Shown: positions 18,168-26,476 of the stretch, one piece after another
Numbering within the stretch: position 1 is the first letter of the stretch
Layout of the letters: every line of letters starts with the position of its first letter
Source of the DNA: Sinorhizobium psoraleae
GTDB taxonomy: Bacteria > Pseudomonadota > Alphaproteobacteria > Rhizobiales > Rhizobiaceae
NCBI RefSeq assembly: GCF_013283645.1
Contig: NZ_JABEKV010000001.1
Location: forward strand, 446,699 to 510,698
Length of the DNA stretch: 64,000 nt
Direction of reading: 5' to 3'
Position numbers and translations under genes: made by a program
Notes under the pieces: generated by a model
Databases searched by the model: none
Told to the model about the DNA's origin: nothing
What the model saw: only the letters and a program-made list of their open reading frames with translations

Positions 18168-18985
18168 GGCGTCTTCTCCTCGATTCCTTCGCGCATGTCA
18201 CCTTCGCCGCCGATATCGGCGAATCCCCATTCCCTGACGTCGATCTCGTAGTCGGGGCGCGAGTACATTCGTCCGCGGCAGATTTTCGTCTGCGGCAGCG
18301 GCAGATCCCGTTGTGCCGCCAGCCTGCTCAGGAGCTCGTCCATCAGCCACTGCGGAACCTTGTTGCGCTCGGAAGGATATATCCATCGGAAATTGAGGAG
18401 GTGGATAAGCAGGACCTCCCAGTGAACCTCCATGTATTCGAGCAATCTTGTCCAGTCGACCCGGTCGTGCGCCTTCAGGATCACGTGGACCACGTCGGCG
18501 CCGTCGTAGCGTTCACGAAGCTGGATGAAGGACTTCGACCAGATCAATTCGGTCGGCGCGGCGATCGAGACCGGACAGCCGCAGATTTCCACCGGCAGCG
18601 CATGTGCGAACCAGCTATCGTTGACCAGCATAGTTCCATTCGGCGAGGCGAAGATTACGTCGAAGAAAAATCTGCCCTTGAACACCTTTCCCAACCACCG
18701 GTCGTCCTCGATTTCGACCGCGTAGCCGCGGGACTTGAAGTGCTTGAGAATACGGGTGTAGTCACCCGCCTTGCAAAAGACGTCGAGATCCTTCGTCGGC
18801 CGTGAGATGCCGGTATAGGCGCTGACGGCAAAGGTGCCTGCGATCAGGAAGGGAATTTTGGAGCGAACCAGCTCCGCGATTGCCTCCGCAACAAAGGCCT
18901 CGGCCTCCTCGTTAACGAGTTGCGGCACCGCGAGCGGTCCGGCTCCTCCGCGTGAATTCTCTTGCGGCGGTATGGCTGACGTCAT
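18164..18985 (-). CDS. Nucleotidyltransferase-fold protein
   Basis: A 273-residue protein with the minimal nucleotidyltransferase signature: a small-residue turn IAGTFAVSAYTG followed by RPTKDLDVF, where the two aspartates bind metal. A third acidic position is likely in FFDVIF. Such proteins include antitoxin-like, kanamycin-transferase-like and uncharacterised enzymes, so the substrate is open. It is coupled by a four-base overlap to a metallophosphoesterase, and a GGAAC-N18-TT site lies 35 bp upstream. No toxin-like partner is nearby. Confidence 0.75.
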   Translation of the reverse strand: MTSAIPPQENSRGGAGPLAVPQLVNEEAEAFVAEAIAELVRSKIPFLIAGTFAVSAYTGISRPTKDLDVFCKAGDYTRILKHFKSRGYAVEIEDDRWLGKVFKGRFFFDVIFASPNGTMLVNDSWFAHALPVEICGCPVSIAAPTELIWSKSFIQLRERYDGADVVHVILKAHDRVDWTRLLEYMEVHWEVLLIHLLNFRWIYPSERNKVPQWLMDELLSRLAAQRDLPLPQTKICRGRMYSRPDYEIDVREWGFADIGGEGDMREGIEEKTP

Positions 18986-19019
18986 GCTGTTCTCCGGTAC
19001 CGACAGAATCTCCTACGGA

Positions 19020-19044
19020 AACACGCTAGACTTGGGGAAGTTCC
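19020..19044 (-). promoter_or_regulatory. Candidate EcfG/RpoE2 promoter for the nucleotidyltransferase/phosphoesterase operon
   Basis: On the minus strand GGAAC (19044-19040), 18 bases, TT (19021-19020), 35 bp before the start at 18985. The rest of 18986-19138 holds no gene I can support. Confidence 0.7.
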
Positions 19045-19138
19045 GCGCCATCGTTGAAGCAGAAGAAGGGGTGCCTCGCAGCAGACGAACTCCGGGCGGC
19101 GCATCCATCGGGGCGATACCGCGCGTCAGGAGCTTTCG

Positions 19139-19705
19139 CTAGCCGCGTTGCTCGCCTTCGCGTTTGGCTTGGGCGAGATCCTCGTCCGTCAGGACGCGGA
19201 CGTCCGGATCGGCTGCGCCGCGCTCCTGCTGGTTGAAGCGCAATTTCTCCATGTACGGCGTCGGCTTCTTGCGGCGGTAGTCGCCAAATTCCTTGGCATA
19301 ATAGGCGCGCGCTTCGTCGACGCTTTTCGCGCCGGTCACAATGTCGTGCATCAGGTTGAGTGCCAGAAAGTTCGCCTGTTCGTCGTGGCAGCGCGCCGAC
19401 ACTTCGCCGGCCGTGCGTTCGACGATCACGCTGCCGTCGAAAGCAGCAAGCTCGGAAAACTTTTCCGGTGGAACCCGGTAGTCGATGACCGATTCCACCG
19501 AGTCGTTGTGAGGGGCAGGAAAGTTGTGCTCGTAGAATGTCTTCGACGCGACGATCCGCTTCCATGGCCCGGGCCGGTGCCACACCAGCTGGCTGTCCGT
19601 CGTCTCGTTCGGTTCACCGTATTGATCGATGACAAGCTGGGCGGCCTCGCGAGATTCCTCTGGCCAGTTCTGGACGTATTTGGAGAATTTCTGTTCAGGC
19701 ATCAT
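19139..19705 (-). CDS. Conserved hypothetical protein, stress-promoter-linked
   Basis: A 188-residue soluble protein with no signal peptide or membrane segment. Readable features are an N-terminal NWPEESREAAQLVIDQYGEPNE stretch and RPGPWKRI followed by FYEHNFPAPHNDSVE. The order of motifs looks like a rhizobial conserved hypothetical family, but I cannot name a function. Two adjacent ATG codons (19705, 19702) follow GCGGAG. A stress promoter ends 22 bp upstream. Confidence 0.75.
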   Translation of the reverse strand: MMPEQKFSKYVQNWPEESREAAQLVIDQYGEPNETTDSQLVWHRPGPWKRIVASKTFYEHNFPAPHNDSVESVIDYRVPPEKFSELAAFDGSVIVERTAGEVSARCHDEQANFLALNLMHDIVTGAKSVDEARAYYAKEFGDYRRKKPTPYMEKLRFNQQERGAADPDVRVLTDEDLAQAKREGEQRG

Positions 19706-19726
19706 CTACTCCGCGGTTGAGGCACC

Positions 19727-19751
19727 AACCGGCACAACGCCGGAAAGTTCC
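19727..19751 (-). promoter_or_regulatory. Candidate EcfG/RpoE2 promoter for the 188-residue protein gene
   Basis: On the minus strand GGAAC (19751-19747), 18 bases, TT (19728-19727), 22 bp before the start codon at 19705. Confidence 0.68.
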
Positions 19752-19764
19752 GCGGCTGCAGCAC

Positions 19765-20097
19765 TCATGGCCATTGCCCGCTCAGCCTTGGTTGATGAAG
19801 CTGGCGGCTCTCTGCAGGCGACGCCAAGTCGCGTGCCGTTCGCAATGCAGCAAGGGCTTCTTCCGGCGAATGGCACAGAAGATTGAGTTCGGTCGGCCGG
19901 CGAAGCGCTATCTGGATGTGATGCGGTCCGAACATGCGAACCAGGCCATATCCAGGAAAACGGCCATTGCCGGCTGCACGGTTGTTCCAGCGCGTGATCC
20001 TGCCGTACGGCCACGGGGTATAGGAATGTTCCACATCCAGAATGCGGGCGCATTCCTCATAGAACGCCTTCTTGCTGATGTCCGTGCGAGCGCCCAT
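19765..20097 (-). CDS. Conserved hypothetical protein
   Basis: A 110-residue basic protein with aromatic-rich phrases such as HSYTPWPYGRITRWNN and GYGLVRMFGPHHIQIAL, suggesting a small folded domain. ATG 20097 lies after a purine-rich GGAGGAAGGAAGAGA site, better than the longer start at 20190. A palindromic stress promoter lies in the divergent gap towards the DUF2267 gene. No function is recognised. Confidence 0.6.
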   Translation of the reverse strand: MGARTDISKKAFYEECARILDVEHSYTPWPYGRITRWNNRAAGNGRFPGYGLVRMFGPHHIQIALRRPTELNLLCHSPEEALAALRTARDLASPAESRQLHQPRLSGQWP

Positions 20098-20136
20098 GCG
20101 ACAGATTCTCTTCCTTCCTCCGTAAGCCGGAATCTT

Positions 20137-20163
20137 GGAACCGTTCCCGCCGGACAATGTTCC
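20137..20163. promoter_or_regulatory. Palindromic EcfG/RpoE2 site between divergent genes
   Basis: GGAAC (20137-20141), 17 bases, GTTCC (20159-20163). Read either way it gives GGAAC-N18-TT. It can serve the minus-strand gene starting at 20097 (42 bp away) and the plus-strand DUF2267 gene. Confidence 0.65.
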
Positions 20164-20183
20164 CGATCTGTCTGCGTTCGCGC

Positions 20184-20208
20184 GGAACAATCAAAAGCGA
20201 CGTCGGTT
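20184..20208 (+). promoter_or_regulatory. Second candidate EcfG/RpoE2 promoter for the DUF2267 gene
   Basis: GGAAC (20184-20188), 18 bases, TT (20207-20208), 32 bp before the start at 20240. It is better placed than the upstream palindromic site, giving this gene tandem stress promoters. Confidence 0.68.
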
Positions 20209-20239
20209 CGACCTTCGTGAAGACATAGGAGGAAAAATC

Positions 20240-20671
20240 ATGAGCGCTTCCGGTGTCGCTGCCTTCGACAAGACACTTCAGGTTACCAACACGTGGTTGG
20301 ACGACATCATGAAACAGCAAGGGCCGGATCGCCAGGTTGCGTGGCATATTCTCGGTGCCGTCTTGCACACGATTCGGGACCGTTTGCCCGCAGATCTGTC
20401 CGCCCACCTTGCCGCCCAACTGCCACTGCTGGTGCGCGGCGCGTATTACGAACAGTACGAGCCATCCAAGCAGCCCATGCGATTGCATTCGCTCGACGAG
20501 TTTCTCACGCAGGTGAAGGAGGAACTCGCCTTCACACGGCCGAAAGATGCGGTGCAGACGGTCTTCGGCGTCCTGTCGCATTATCTCGATCCCGGTCAGG
20601 TCGCGAAGGTGCGGGAAAGCTTGCCCGAAGACATACGTGCTCTGTGGCCGGACCCCCATTCCCGACATTGA
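20240..20671 (+). CDS. DUF2267 family protein
   Basis: A 143-residue all-helical soluble protein of the DUF2267 family, recognisable from FDKTLQVTNTWLDDI, the central HILGAVLHTIRDRLP and HLAAQLPLLVRGAYYE, and a repeat-like second half with AVQTVFGVLSHYLDPGQ. Members are common in rhizobial general-stress loci, but their activity is unknown. ATG 20240 follows AGGAGGAAAA. Two GGAAC-type promoters precede it. It is convergent with the cytochrome gene that ends at 20712. Confidence 0.88.
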   Translation: MSASGVAAFDKTLQVTNTWLDDIMKQQGPDRQVAWHILGAVLHTIRDRLPADLSAHLAAQLPLLVRGAYYEQYEPSKQPMRLHSLDEFLTQVKEELAFTRPKDAVQTVFGVLSHYLDPGQVAKVRESLPEDIRALWPDPHSRH

Positions 20672-20711
20672 ATAGGAGCGATCCGGGTCATCGCCACGGC
20701 CGCGCAGAAGT

Positions 20712-21818
20712 TCATCGTGATTCCCGTCCGGACCGGATGGCGATGGAACGCGCCGGTCGCGACTCGGCGGTTGCGAAGTATGCGGCCAGCGCCACGATTT
20801 CGTTGTCGGAAAGCGTTCTCGCTACCTCTCGCATCAAATGTCCATATCCGGTGCCGCCGCGCCGCCCCTCGCGGAAGAGGCGGAGTTGTTGCTCGACATA
20901 GGGCGCTGGCTGGCCGGCCAGCGATGGGAATACCGGATTGCGATCTCGGCTCGCGTGGCAGACAAGGCAGGCGGGAATACGTCTTGACGGATTTCCCTCC
21001 GTGGCAAGTTTCCTGCCTGCTTCGACAAGCTCTGTCGCAGTGCCTGGTCTTCCCGGGGGTGGGGGCAATGCTGCGAAATGCGCTGCGAGGCCTTGCCAGT
21101 GGCGACGGTCGACGATCTTTGCGACCACATTCATGACGCCGCTCGCTCTGCGGTCCTCGGCGTAAGCGCCGAGACTCTGCAGAAGGTAGGTCTCGTTTTG
21201 GCCTGCGATGACCGGCGTCGCGGTGCTGCGACCCCGGCCATCCACGCCATGGCATCGCGTGCATTCGGCGAGAGCCTGCTGAAAGGTCGTTGGCCGATCG
21301 ATGAGCGCACCCGCCGGGCCGTATGCCAGATCGCGATAGCCCTCGACGCCAAGCGCCGGCAGTCGGCGCAGGAAGGCGACCATCGCCCAAGCCTCGTCTT
21401 CGCGTTGTTCGCTGGGCCAGGCCGGCATTCCGGTGAACCGCACACCATGCTTGACGATGCGAAAGAGTTCGGCATCGCTCCAGGTGTTGACGCGCTCGGC
21501 GAGGTCCGGCGGCTGCGGCAGCATGCGCAAGACTGCCGGCGAGCGGGGTTCGCCCGGTGCGCCGTGGCAAAGGGCGCAACCACGCGCAAAGTGGCCTGCC
21601 GCCGTCTGGACGGCGTGGTGCGGCAGCTCCGGAGGGACTTCAACTGCAAGAGCATATGTTCTGACTGCCGACCGCATTGCGAAATGCAGGAACCAGTCGG
21701 TGATCTTCCAATGGCCGCTCGACGCGCCCACGTTGAAGAAACCGATCCAGGCGCCGAGAACCACCGCGAAAGGGAGAATAGCGAGAACTACGGCGACGTG
21801 TTTCCAGTTGACGTGCAT
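20712..21818 (-). CDS. Triheme c-type cytochrome of the caa3 oxidase operon
   Basis: A 368-residue exported or N-terminally anchored cytochrome with three haem motifs: CALCH (about residue 80), CTRCH (about 187) and CLVCH (about 283). An N-terminal hydrophobic helix (about residues 8-27) anchors it. The last two domains resemble class I c4-type modules (VIAGQNETYLLQSL and SLAGQPAPYVEQQL phrases). It is the last gene of the operon, and its ATG overlaps the preceding TGA. It probably passes electrons to the oxidase encoded upstream. Confidence 0.88.
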   Translation of the reverse strand: MHVNWKHVAVVLAILPFAVVLGAWIGFFNVGASSGHWKITDWFLHFAMRSAVRTYALAVEVPPELPHHAVQTAAGHFARGCALCHGAPGEPRSPAVLRMLPQPPDLAERVNTWSDAELFRIVKHGVRFTGMPAWPSEQREDEAWAMVAFLRRLPALGVEGYRDLAYGPAGALIDRPTTFQQALAECTRCHGVDGRGRSTATPVIAGQNETYLLQSLGAYAEDRRASGVMNVVAKIVDRRHWQGLAAHFAALPPPPGRPGTATELVEAGRKLATEGNPSRRIPACLVCHASRDRNPVFPSLAGQPAPYVEQQLRLFREGRRGGTGYGHLMREVARTLSDNEIVALAAYFATAESRPARSIAIRSGRESR

Positions 21819-22459
21819 CAGCCCTCTGCCTTCCTTTGATGGCCCGGCGCCAATAGCCGAGCCAGGAGCGTCACCCCTCCGGTGAGATAAACGACAGCGC
21901 CGACGGCGAGCATGATGACCCCACCAAGCACCTGGTCCTGCTCGGCGCTGAGGGGATTACCAAAACAGACGACAGAGTCCCTCCCATAGAGAGGCCTCGG
22001 GCTGAGGGCGAGCAGCACGCCCATCAAGGTCATGTGCACTGACGTGAGAAGAAGCGCGAAGGCCCCGGAGAGCGCCGCCTGGTCCCTTCCGCCGTGCTGT
22101 CCGATACAGGAAAGCCACAGGAAAAGCCCTGCTGCGAGGAAGGTTGCTTGCTCCAGCAGGAGAGCCGCGACGTTGGTCCGCGCGAGCGCGCGCAAGATCG
22201 GCGCGTGCCATGTCCACACGACAACAAATTCGACGAACGAGGCAATCAGAGGCGTTGCCGGTGCAAACAGAAGGGCAGCAGCGGACCGGTGGATCCTGAG
22301 TGTGCTCAACCCCATCGCTATCAGCGGTGCCGCGATCGCGACTATGCCCATATGCGCCAGCATATGGGCGGTAAACGATCCTTGCGAACCCGGGAGCAGG
22401 GAACCTGTAAGAATCAGGGCCAGCAGCGCCATCCCTGACAGGAGTGCCAGCCGCCTCAT
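21818..22459 (-). CDS. CtaG-like (caa3_CtaG) cytochrome oxidase assembly protein
   Basis: A 213-residue polytopic membrane protein with about six helices, of the caa3-type CtaG family linked to copper delivery to subunit I. Histidine-bearing helices are visible in FTAHMLAHMGIVAIAAP, VVVWTWHAPI and LLTSVHMTLMG. ATG 22459 overlaps the preceding stop (ATGA); an in-frame GTG lies at 22468. The second oxidase cluster has its own homologue at 58275-59162. Confidence 0.82.
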   Translation of the reverse strand: MRRLALLSGMALLALILTGSLLPGSQGSFTAHMLAHMGIVAIAAPLIAMGLSTLRIHRSAAALLFAPATPLIASFVEFVVVWTWHAPILRALARTNVAALLLEQATFLAAGLFLWLSCIGQHGGRDQAALSGAFALLLTSVHMTLMGVLLALSPRPLYGRDSVVCFGNPLSAEQDQVLGGVIMLAVGAVVYLTGGVTLLARLLAPGHQRKAEG

Positions 22460-22854
22460 TGCAAACACTCCGTCACGAACAGCACCGGCAGCGCGACGAA
22501 GACCACTGCGATGAAGCTCAGACCGGAAAGCAACAGCGTGGCGAAACCCTGGAAGAGCGTGCGGTCATGGCGCGTCGGCTCATCATGCGGCGGGTCGTGG
22601 GCGCCGAAGCCCCATTGCCGCCAGGCGAGCCAGGCAGACACCAGAATGGCGACAAGCGCGAATGCCGTCGCCACGCCTATGCCGACACGAATTGCATCGA
22701 AGCCGATTGGGAACCGGTCGCGTTTGGCGCAATAGATTGCCACGCCCAGATAGCAGATCAGGAAGTGAGCCGCCCAGACGACCGGAGCCGTGAAGAGTGT
22801 CCAGAGCGATTCCAGGCCGCCGCTGGGACGCGATCGTGGAGGCGTCGTGCGCAT
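22456..22854 (-). CDS. Small membrane protein of the caa3 oxidase operon
   Basis: A 132-residue protein with three or four predicted membrane helices (APVVWAAHFLICYLGVAIYC; VATAFALVAILVSAWLAW; LLSGLSFIAVVFVALPVLF) and charged loops. It starts two bases after the oxidase stop codon and overlaps the CtaG-like gene. A protein of similar kind, encoded at 57976-58287, occupies the same relative position in the second cluster, so both are probably oxidase accessory subunits. No name is assigned. Confidence 0.78.
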   Translation of the reverse strand: MRTTPPRSRPSGGLESLWTLFTAPVVWAAHFLICYLGVAIYCAKRDRFPIGFDAIRVGIGVATAFALVAILVSAWLAWRQWGFGAHDPPHDEPTRHDRTLFQGFATLLLSGLSFIAVVFVALPVLFVTECLQ

Positions 22855-22856
22855 CG

Positions 22857-25379
22857 CTACCTCCATCCGGCTTGCGGGAAGAGCCCAATCACGGGGAAGG
22901 TGATTGCGGCGGTGATCACGAGAAAATGCCAGAAGAGAACCACGTTGCTCAGATCGGCATCGTATTGGCGCGTCAGGCGGCCTGCGAAGCTGCGCGCCAG
23001 GCAATAGGCCTGCATGACGGCACCGACTGCGGCATGAGCCAGCACCCATATGACCAGTATCCAGACAATCGCCGGGTATACATGCGCGGTCGGCTGCATC
23101 GCGTGCGCCCGGGGCCCTTGGAGGGCCGCGACGCTTGCGGCGCAGGTCAAAGCGAAGGAGACCGCGAGGCAAAGCCGCATGACGAGAACGTCGTCCTTGG
23201 TGTTGTAGCGTCGGGCCACGACGGTCAGGCCCCATGCCGCGGCAAAGAGTGCCAGCGCCAGCAACGGCCAGAATGAACCTGGACCGTCGATGCCGCCGGT
23301 AAAATCAGGGTGAATCGTCCAATAGAAAAAGTATCCGAAGACGAGACTTGCGAATGCGGTGCTGTCGCCGACCATGGTGATGAACATCGCCCACCAGCCT
23401 ACCGACGCCGGGCCCGAGGCATAGATAGGCAATGTGAGATCGAGGCCGACGTCCTTCTCCGGCTTTTCCGGGATCTCGGCCGTTCCGGTCCAGAGCCACC
23501 AGACGATGGCAGTGAAGGCCGCCATCGCAGCCACCAACGAAGCAATCCACCAATGAAAGGTAAGCGCGATGAAAGTTGCGCCGAGCGATGCAGCCGAAAC
23601 GATTGTGAGATAGGACGTTCCGCCGACGCGCAGGACTTGCAGGGGCCTGGCATCGAGGACCGAGGTGACGAGCCCTTCTCGCCGGCCTTCCTCTGCGTCG
23701 GGGAGATAGCCGCGTCCTTCGCTGATATCGCGCATCAGCGTCTTCTGGTCCCATAGCGGATAGCGGCTCGTGATCACCGGAATCGAGCGCACGCCCCAGT
23801 TCTCCTCGGGTTCCGATATCCATTCGAGCGTGCCGGCCCGCCAAGGGTTCATCTCGCCACGGAGGTAACGATTTTTGGGCCGGAGAACGTCGAAAGCGAC
23901 GAGCAGCACACCGGAGGCAAAGACGAAGGCGCCCGTGGTGGAAATCAGGTTGAGCCAATCCCAACCGAGTTCCGTCTGATAGGTGAATACCCTGCGAGGC
24001 ATGCCGCGCATGCCTGTCAGATGCATGGGAAAGAACGCGATGTTGAAGCCGGCAAACATCAGCCAGAACGCTATGCGTCCGAGCGCGTCCGAGAGGTGCT
24101 TCGCGTCTATGAGAGGATAATAATAGTAGATCCCGGCCACGACCGGGAACAGCATACCGCCGATCATCACGTAATGGAGATGCGCCACGACGAAATATGT
24201 GTCGTGCGCCTGCCAGTTGAAAGGCGCGAGCGCCACCATGACGCCCGTCAATCCGCCGATGACGAAGATGGCGATGCCGCCAACGCCGAAGAGCATCGGG
24301 ACCGAGAAGATGACCCGGCCGGCAAGCATGGTCGCGATGAAGACGAAAAGCTGCACGCCGGTTGGAATGACGACCGCTTCCGATGCCGCCGAGAAGAAGG
24401 CCAGCGAAATCTGCGGCAGCCCTGTTGCGAACATGTGGTGAACCCACAAGCCAAAGGATAGAAAGCCGGTGCCGACGGCGGCGAGAACGATCCAGGAGTA
24501 TCCGACGATCGGCCGTTGCGAAAAGGTCGGCACGATCATGGCCATCAACGCAATGGCCGGCAGGAAAATGATATAGACCTCCGGATGACCGAATATCCAG
24601 AACAGGTGCTGCCATAGCAGCGGATCGCCTCCGCGTGTCGGATCGAAGAAAGGCCAGTCGAACATTCGCTGCATCTCGAACAGGATGTCCCCGGCAATCA
24701 GCGGCGGAAAGGCGAACAGGATCATTCCCGCGACGATCAGCAGGTACCAGGCAAACAGAGGCATCAAATTGATGCGCATGCCCGGCGCGCGGCATTTCAT
24801 GATGCCGACGATCAGCTCGACTGCCGCTGCTATCGACGCGATCTCGATAAAGGACAGGCCGAGCAGCCAGATGTCGGCGCCTACTCCGGACAACTCGGGA
24901 TCGGTGGCGAGCGGCGGGTACATGAACCATCCCGATGACGGCGCCGCATCAAAAAAGATGGAGCCGCATACAAAAACGCCGCCGATCAGAAAACTCCAAA
25001 AGCCGAACGCACCTAGCCGCGGGAAAGGCAATTCCCTGGCGCCCAGCATCGGCGGCAACAGGAAGATCGCCGCAGCCTCGAAGATCGGCACGGCGAAGAG
25101 AAACATCATCACCGTTCCGTGGAGCGTGAAGGCCTGATTGTAGAAATCCGCGGAAAACAGGTCGCTCACCGGCGTCGCCAGTTGCAAGCGCATCAACAGC
25201 GCCAGAACGCCGCCAAAGAGCATGAACGCGAACGCCGCCGACGAATACCATAGTCCGACTTGAAAGTTATTGACCGACGTCCAGTAGCGCCAGCCGCTTG
25301 GATTCGCCCAGACTGCACGCAATCGCTCCGCCTGCGCATGGCGGATCTTGCGCGTGTCTGCGTCAGGTCGAACACTCAT
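22857..25379 (-). CDS. Cytochrome c oxidase subunit I fused to subunit III (caa3-type)
   Basis: An 840-residue fusion. Residues about 1-570 are subunit I, with the low-spin haem helix LHGTVMMFLFAVP, the proton-channel/CuB motif FGHPEVYIIFLP, the CuB histidines LWVHHMF, and the haem ligand pair in VVAHLHYVMIGG. After a linker, residues about 620-840 carry the helices of subunit III (GWWAMFITMVGDSTAFASLV). The start overlaps the subunit II stop (ATGA). The glutamate in HPEVY marks an A1-type enzyme. It reduces oxygen with electrons from cytochrome c. Confidence 0.93.
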   Translation of the reverse strand: MSVRPDADTRKIRHAQAERLRAVWANPSGWRYWTSVNNFQVGLWYSSAAFAFMLFGGVLALLMRLQLATPVSDLFSADFYNQAFTLHGTVMMFLFAVPIFEAAAIFLLPPMLGARELPFPRLGAFGFWSFLIGGVFVCGSIFFDAAPSSGWFMYPPLATDPELSGVGADIWLLGLSFIEIASIAAAVELIVGIMKCRAPGMRINLMPLFAWYLLIVAGMILFAFPPLIAGDILFEMQRMFDWPFFDPTRGGDPLLWQHLFWIFGHPEVYIIFLPAIALMAMIVPTFSQRPIVGYSWIVLAAVGTGFLSFGLWVHHMFATGLPQISLAFFSAASEAVVIPTGVQLFVFIATMLAGRVIFSVPMLFGVGGIAIFVIGGLTGVMVALAPFNWQAHDTYFVVAHLHYVMIGGMLFPVVAGIYYYYPLIDAKHLSDALGRIAFWLMFAGFNIAFFPMHLTGMRGMPRRVFTYQTELGWDWLNLISTTGAFVFASGVLLVAFDVLRPKNRYLRGEMNPWRAGTLEWISEPEENWGVRSIPVITSRYPLWDQKTLMRDISEGRGYLPDAEEGRREGLVTSVLDARPLQVLRVGGTSYLTIVSAASLGATFIALTFHWWIASLVAAMAAFTAIVWWLWTGTAEIPEKPEKDVGLDLTLPIYASGPASVGWWAMFITMVGDSTAFASLVFGYFFYWTIHPDFTGGIDGPGSFWPLLALALFAAAWGLTVVARRYNTKDDVLVMRLCLAVSFALTCAASVAALQGPRAHAMQPTAHVYPAIVWILVIWVLAHAAVGAVMQAYCLARSFAGRLTRQYDADLSNVVLFWHFLVITAAITFPVIGLFPQAGWR

Positions 25380-26374
25380 TTGAGCCCCTTCAGATAAGTG
25401 GCGATGGCTCGTATCTCGTCCGGCGGCAACATCGCGAAAGACGGCATTCGGGTTCCCGGCTTGAGAACTCCGGGCTCCGCAATGAAGCGAGCGATTGCGT
25501 CTTCGGTGTTGGGGAGGATGCCTGCGCCGACCGTTTCCCTTCCGCCAAGGTGAGACAGGTCCGGTCCGACCAGTCCGCGCGCCTCCGTGCCGTCGATGCG
25601 GTGGCAGCTTCCGCAACCGTGTTTCATGAAGAGATGCTTGCCCGACCCTCCCGCGTTCGCGGCGGGGTTTGACTGAGCGGCCAGCCAACGATCGAAGTCG
25701 TCCGGTCGCATTGTCACGGCAGAAAAGGCCATCAGCGCGTGCGACGTCCCGCAAAACTCCGTGCATACGCCGCCATAGATGCCCGCCTTGTTTGCCAGGA
25801 GGGAGAGCCTGTTCGTGCGACCCGGTATCATGTCCATCTTGCCGCCGAGCGACGGTATCCAGAAGGAGTGGACGACATCGTCGCTTCGCAGCACCAGCTC
25901 GACCGGCTCGCCCACCGGCAGCCTTATCTCGTTGGCAGAGATCGCCGGCGGCCCCGGCGACTGGTGATAGGCGACCCGCCACCAAAACTGAGTACCGGTG
26001 ACTTCGATGCGCAAGGCACCGGCGCTCGAAGGTCGCAGGCCCGGCATCAGCCATAACGCGTATGTCAGGAGCGCAAGCAGCACCACGGAGGAAAAAATCG
26101 GTCCCGCCCACAGGATGAGCTTGCCGGCGGCGTCTTCGCTCCACATGTGACGGCGATCGCGCAGGGCGTAAACAAGAAGGCCGACCACGGCGAGCCAGAT
26201 GAACGCGCCGGTGCTCACCAAGACCCAGAACAGGAATGAAGTGGCGTCCGCTTCCGATCCGGCGGTGTCAAGCGCCGATTGACGTCCGGTGCACCCGCAG
26301 CAAAGAAACGGCGCGCCTGTCGCGTAGCGCCCGAATGTCGAGCGGCGCTGCTCGGGATGGCAACCATAAACCAC
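25376..26374 (-). CDS. Cytochrome c oxidase subunit II with fused cytochrome c (caa3-type)
   Basis: A 332-residue subunit II. A lipobox-like LCCGC near residue 27 and two helices precede the periplasmic cupredoxin domain, where the CuA ligands lie in VHSFWIPSL and CTEFCGTSHALM. A C-terminal class I cytochrome c domain follows with haem motif CGSCH and axial methionine in TRMPSFAML. The GTG start at 26374 is a weak point; the extreme N-terminus looks unusual and could be misplaced. A palindromic general-stress promoter ends 42 bp upstream, so this oxidase is probably stress-induced. Confidence 0.9.
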   Translation of the reverse strand: MVYGCHPEQRRSTFGRYATGAPFLCCGCTGRQSALDTAGSEADATSFLFWVLVSTGAFIWLAVVGLLVYALRDRRHMWSEDAAGKLILWAGPIFSSVVLLALLTYALWLMPGLRPSSAGALRIEVTGTQFWWRVAYHQSPGPPAISANEIRLPVGEPVELVLRSDDVVHSFWIPSLGGKMDMIPGRTNRLSLLANKAGIYGGVCTEFCGTSHALMAFSAVTMRPDDFDRWLAAQSNPAANAGGSGKHLFMKHGCGSCHRIDGTEARGLVGPDLSHLGGRETVGAGILPNTEDAIARFIAEPGVLKPGTRMPSFAMLPPDEIRAIATYLKGLK

Positions 26375-26413
26375 GGCGATGTCCGTCTTTCAACGCGCAA
26401 ACCATTCCGCGGA

Positions 26414-26440
26414 GGAACCCCTGATTGCGTTCAAAGTTCC
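26414..26440 (-). promoter_or_regulatory. Candidate EcfG/RpoE2 promoter for the fused-subunit caa3 oxidase operon
   Basis: GTTCC at 26436-26440 and AA at 26416-26417, so the minus strand reads GGAAC-N18-TT 42 bp before the coxB start. The site is palindromic (GGAAC also at 26414-26418), but no plus-strand gene lies ahead of it. Confidence 0.62.
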
Positions 26441-26476
26441 CGCTGGCTTGCAGCCGGGACTCCGCCGCGCTGGCGA

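Noticed and set aside
19026..19583. 185-codon minus-strand frame overlapping 19139-19705
   Set aside because: It overlaps a better gene in another frame, is arginine-rich and starts without a ribosome site; the promoter and ribosome site fit the 188-residue protein instead.
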